From Salinisphaera sp. UBA6602 (GTDB lineage: Bacteria > Pseudomonadota > Gammaproteobacteria > Nevskiales > Salinisphaeraceae), in assembly GCA_002433465.1 (NCBI GenBank), contig DJIE01000236.1, forward strand, positions 10,169 through 20,611: a stretch of DNA of 10,443 nucleotides. Direction: 5' to 3'. The stretch's first letter is position 1. Each line of letters opens with the position of its first letter. Position numbers and translations under genes: made by a program. Shown in pieces: positions 9,306 through 10,443 of the stretch. The notes beneath the pieces are model-generated. The model ran no database searches and was not told where the DNA came from. It saw nothing but the letters and a program-made list of their open reading frames with translations.

Positions 9306-9339
9306 GACTTGAATGAAATGCGGCGGTTAATGGAGAGGG

Positions 9340-9801
9340 TCACAGGCTCAGATCCATGAGCACGTCGGGCAGTTCGCCATTGGCGGCGTCTTCGGACAGC
9401 TGGGCGGCGATGTCGGCCGAACGCGCGTGATAGGTCGCTTCGTCCCACAGCTCGAAAAGATTGCCCATACCCGACAGCACGGCTTTGGATTCCAGATGCG
9501 CATAGCCACGCAGATTGGCCGGCAACAGCAGCCGACCCTGTTTATCCATCTCGACGTCGCGGGCATTGCCAATCAGAAAACGCTGGATGTTTCTTACCTT
9601 CGGATCGAGCCCGCCTTTGGCCAGCAGTTTCTTCTCGAACGCCTGAAATTCGGACAACGGGTAGATCAGCAGGCAGCCATCCCAGTGCTGGGTCACGACG
9701 AGCCGGCCCGCACAGTCGTCAACCAACGACTGGCGATACGACGCCGGGATCGCAATACGACCCTTGGCATCGATGGTGACCGGATGCGACCCCTTGAACA
9801 C
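9340..9801 (-). CDS. mraZ: MraZ, transcriptional regulator of the dcw cluster
   Basis: MraZ is a DNA-binding protein of the SpoVT-AbrB superfamily that forms ring oligomers and, in E. coli, represses its own dcw promoter. The product is 153 residues (E. coli has 152). It contains two tandem AbrB-like units with the typical DxxGR core: DAKGRIAIPASYR at 11-23 and DKQGRLLLPANLR at 86-98. Arg15 of the first unit aligns with the E. coli Arg needed for DNA binding. The start codon is GTG at 9801-9799. It is supported by the family N-terminus MFKG and by GAGG 7 bases upstream. It is the first gene after the sigma70-type promoter at 9860-9889, and candidate operator repeats lie in its leader. Confidence 0.97.
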   Translation of the reverse strand: MFKGSHPVTIDAKGRIAIPASYRQSLVDDCAGRLVVTQHWDGCLLIYPLSEFQAFEKKLLAKGGLDPKVRNIQRFLIGNARDVEMDKQGRLLLPANLRGYAHLESKAVLSGMGNLFELWDEATYHARSADIAAQLSEDAANGELPDVLMDLSL

Positions 9802-9808
9802 GCTGCGG

Positions 9809-9812
9809 CCTC
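9809..9812 (-). promoter_or_regulatory. Shine-Dalgarno of mraZ, supports the GTG start
   Basis: On the minus strand GAGG stands 7 bases before the GTG at 9801. This good spacing, with the family N-terminus that follows (MFKG), decides the start of mraZ in favour of a GTG codon. Confidence 0.75.
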
Positions 9813-9825
9813 ATTTCTGCCGTTG

Positions 9826-9861
9826 AACCACTTTGCCCCACTTCCTACCCCACGCCACCAC
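9826..9861 (-). promoter_or_regulatory. putative MraZ operator: GTGG direct repeats in the mraZ leader
   Basis: Between the -10 hexamer and the mraZ ribosome binding site the minus strand shows five GTGG units: 9861-9858 (overlapping the -10), 9857-9854 region as GTGGC (9858-9854), GTGGGG at 9853-9848, GTGGGG at 9841-9836 and GTGGTT at 9831-9826. E. coli MraZ is known to bind TGGGN direct repeats separated by 5 bases in this same place. Here the last two units fit that 10-base period, while the two GTGGGG units are 12 bases apart. The location and motif make autoregulation by MraZ likely; this is inference. Confidence 0.65.
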
Positions 9862-9889
9862 TATAGGCAGTGCCGCTTTCGGGTGTCAA
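9860..9889 (-). promoter_or_regulatory. sigma70-type promoter of the mraZ-ftsW operon (Pmra)
   Basis: On the minus strand a perfect -35 TTGACA (9889-9884) is followed after 18 bases by the -10 hexamer TATAGT (9865-9860). Reading one base earlier, CTATAG gives a 17-base spacer. A start near 9853 would give a 5' leader of about 50 bases. A run of seven T on the minus strand lies about 17-23 bases upstream of the -35 and could help RNA polymerase binding, although this is speculative. No other promoter this good was seen between rnpB and mraZ, so it probably drives the whole overlapping gene series. Confidence 0.85.
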
Positions 9890-9960
9890 GCAAACGACGG
9901 GAGGTAAAAAAACCCAGCAAAACAGTGATTTCTGAAGCCTTCACAGCCCAATTTACGATG

Positions 9961-9980
9961 AAAAAGGCCGCTGCCATTTT
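9961..9980 (-). terminator. weak candidate intrinsic terminator downstream of rnpB
   Basis: On the minus strand a small hairpin GGC-AGCG-GCC (9975-9966) is followed directly by five T and preceded by AAAA, which could extend the stem across one mismatch. The GC stem is only three pairs, so it is weak. It is about 200 bases past the rnpB 3' end and just before the mra promoter, a sensible place to separate the two transcription units, but the call is tentative. Confidence 0.25.
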
Positions 9981-9994
9981 GTTTTGTTTTTTAG

Positions 9995-10012
9995 GGTTTT
10001 AGCGGTTTTAGC
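9995..10012. repeat. tandem 9-base direct repeat, two copies
   Basis: GGTTTTAGC occurs twice in direct succession on the plus strand (9995-10003 and 10004-10012); the minus strand reads GCTAAAACC twice, followed by CTAAAA. It lies inside the AT-rich part of the intergenic region, about 110 bases upstream of the mra -35 box. It could be a protein-binding site or a slippage product. No known box is recognised. Confidence 0.6.
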
Positions 10013-10087
10013 TCGACGACTTTGTAAGCCGGCGCCCGCTGCAAAGCCTTTATTCGCGTAAATTGCTGGCGACGGCCGAATCGCGTG

Positions 10088-10136
10088 GCGCCAAAACCGG
10101 CGCATGGTTTGCGCAGGTGGGGCGCTCGCCCACGCA
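10088..10136 (-). other. two GC-rich hairpins in the rnpB trailer
   Basis: The segment 10110-10136 can fold with TGCG/CGCA outer arms and a GTGGGCG/CGCCCCAC inner stem with one bulge around an AG loop. The next one, 10088-10103, has a five-pair stem GCGCC/GGCGC around a six-base loop. A third five-pair stem, CGGCC/GGCCG, lies at 10152-10166. None is followed by a T run, so they are not textbook intrinsic terminators. They may mark 3' trailer structure or stop exonucleases in the rnpB precursor; this is inference. Confidence 0.45.
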
Positions 10137-10182
10137 GACGCGAGCAGAAGTCGGCCAGAGCGGCCGTTCGGCATAACAAGAG

Positions 10183-10443
10183 GGTCGGAGTCGGCCGATA
10201 AGCCGGGTTCTGTCGTGCGCAATCATTCATCTGGGACATGCGTCACCGCATGCCTCATGCGACCTACCCGAGGACTGTGCGGGCCGCACGTCGTCCTCCT
10301 ATTTGGTCTTGCTCCGGATGGGGTTTACCGTGCCGCGAACCGTTGCCGGACGCGCGGTGCGCTCTTACCGCACCGTTTCACCCTTGCCTGGCCTGCGAAC
10401 AGGCCATAGGCGGTCTACTCTCTGTTGCACTTTCCGTAGGCTC
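10183..10443 (-). ncRNA. rnpB: RNase P RNA component (bacterial type A), 5' part beyond the window
   Basis: This is the catalytic RNA of RNase P, which removes the 5' leader from pre-tRNAs. Read on the minus strand it matches the E. coli M1 RNA through long conserved blocks: AGTGCAACAGAGAG, GGGTGAAA, GGTGCGGTAAGAGCGCACCG, GGCACGGTAAAC, CCGGAGCAAG and CCAAATAGG, then GATGAATGA and the terminal ACAGAACCCGGCTTATCGG, whose GGTTC-type loop partner for tRNA CCA lies upstream. About 260 of an expected 370-380 bases are in the window; the missing part is the 5' portion. The mature 3' end is placed near 10181-10185 by comparison with E. coli and is approximate to a few bases. A gene order with rnpB just upstream of mraZ is, as I recall, also found in Pseudomonas. 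Confidence 0.97.

Larger units (their letters stand above)
9949..10065. repeat. imperfect 20-base inverted repeats bounding an AT-rich segment
   Basis: The plus strand at 9949-9968 reads CAATTTACGATGAAAAAGGC. The minus strand from 10065 down to 10046 reads CAATTTACGCGAATAAAGGC. The two agree at 16 of 20 positions, including the first 9 and the last 6. They face inward and span 117 bases. No target-site duplication is evident next to them and there is no transposase, so a miniature mobile element is only one possibility; a long-range RNA or DNA fold, or chance in AT-rich sequence, are others. Confidence 0.45.
9802..10182. other. rnpB-mraZ intergenic region, 381 bases without a gene
   Basis: No believable coding region was found here. 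From right to left it holds the GC-rich trailer of rnpB with three small hairpins (10088-10166), then an AT-rich section (by hand count 50 G/C in 9901-10020, 42 %, well below the coding genes), then the mra promoter and leader. The AT-rich section carries a tandem 9-base repeat and is bracketed by an imperfect inverted repeat. On the minus strand it also carries a run of seven T (9906-9912). Two minus-strand open frames of 82-89 codons cross it, but both run into the rnpB 3' end and have no family resemblance or clear ribosome binding site. Confidence 0.8.

Noticed and set aside
9901..9916. T7 run on the minus strand as a terminator
   Set aside because: No GC-rich hairpin directly precedes it, and it lies immediately upstream of the mra -35 box, where an upstream promoter element is at least as likely.
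9933..9943. Palindrome TGAAGCCTTCA as an operator
   Set aside because: An 11-base palindrome is short and expected by chance at this scale; it matches no operator I know and lies upstream of the promoter.
9953..10239. Two small minus-strand open frames (82 and 89 codons) in the intergenic region
   Set aside because: Both begin inside the rnpB 3' end, have no clear ribosome binding site and no recognisable motif.
10104..10409. Plus-strand open frame of 101 codons across rnpB
   Set aside because: It is antisense to the conserved RNase P RNA; the coding reading is incidental.
1..10443. A hidden defence, mobile or otherwise new system
   Set aside because: All coding sequence is accounted for by conserved dcw genes on one strand, with no integrase, transposase, CRISPR repeat or foreign cargo gene in the window.

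Overview
The window holds the first part of a division and cell wall (dcw) cluster from a GC-rich gammaproteobacterium-like genome. All supported genes are on the minus strand, so transcription runs from high to low coordinates. At the right edge is the 3' part of a bacterial type A RNase P RNA gene (rnpB), which closely resembles the Escherichia coli M1 RNA. It is followed by about 380 bases without a gene, which end in a strong sigma70-type promoter. From that promoter the order is mraZ, rsmH, ftsL, ftsI, murE, murF, mraY, murD and ftsW, with ftsW cut by the left edge. This is the standard proteobacterial order. The E. coli-like protein lengths and rnpB just upstream of mraZ (as I recall from Pseudomonas) point to Gammaproteobacteria. 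The genus cannot be fixed from the sequence alone.

Layout: rnpB (partial) about 10183-10443; intergenic region 9802-10182, with GC-rich hairpins next to rnpB, an AT-rich stretch (42 % G+C by hand count over 9901-10020), an imperfect inverted-repeat pair, and then the mra promoter with G-rich GTGG repeats that are probably the MraZ operator; mraZ 9340-9801 (GTG start); rsmH 8337-9305; ftsL 8071-8340; ftsI 6314-8074; murE 4827-6317; murF 3448-4830; mraY 2372-3454; murD 1035-2375; ftsW 1-1038 (partial).

How the genes work together: MurD, MurE and MurF add D-Glu, meso-diaminopimelate and D-Ala-D-Ala to UDP-MurNAc-L-Ala in the cytoplasm. MraY moves the resulting phospho-MurNAc-pentapeptide onto undecaprenyl phosphate to make lipid I. 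FtsW and FtsI polymerise and cross-link the finished lipid II product at the septum. FtsL is part of the FtsQLB complex that activates FtsWI. MraZ is the cluster's own transcriptional regulator and RsmH methylates 16S rRNA. From rsmH to ftsW every gene overlaps the next, seven times in a row (six ATGA, one ATGCTGA), which implies strong translational coupling.

I found no new system here: the coding part is an intact, conventional dcw cluster. The points worth a second look are in the rnpB-mraZ intergenic region, plus a few residue changes in conserved motifs.
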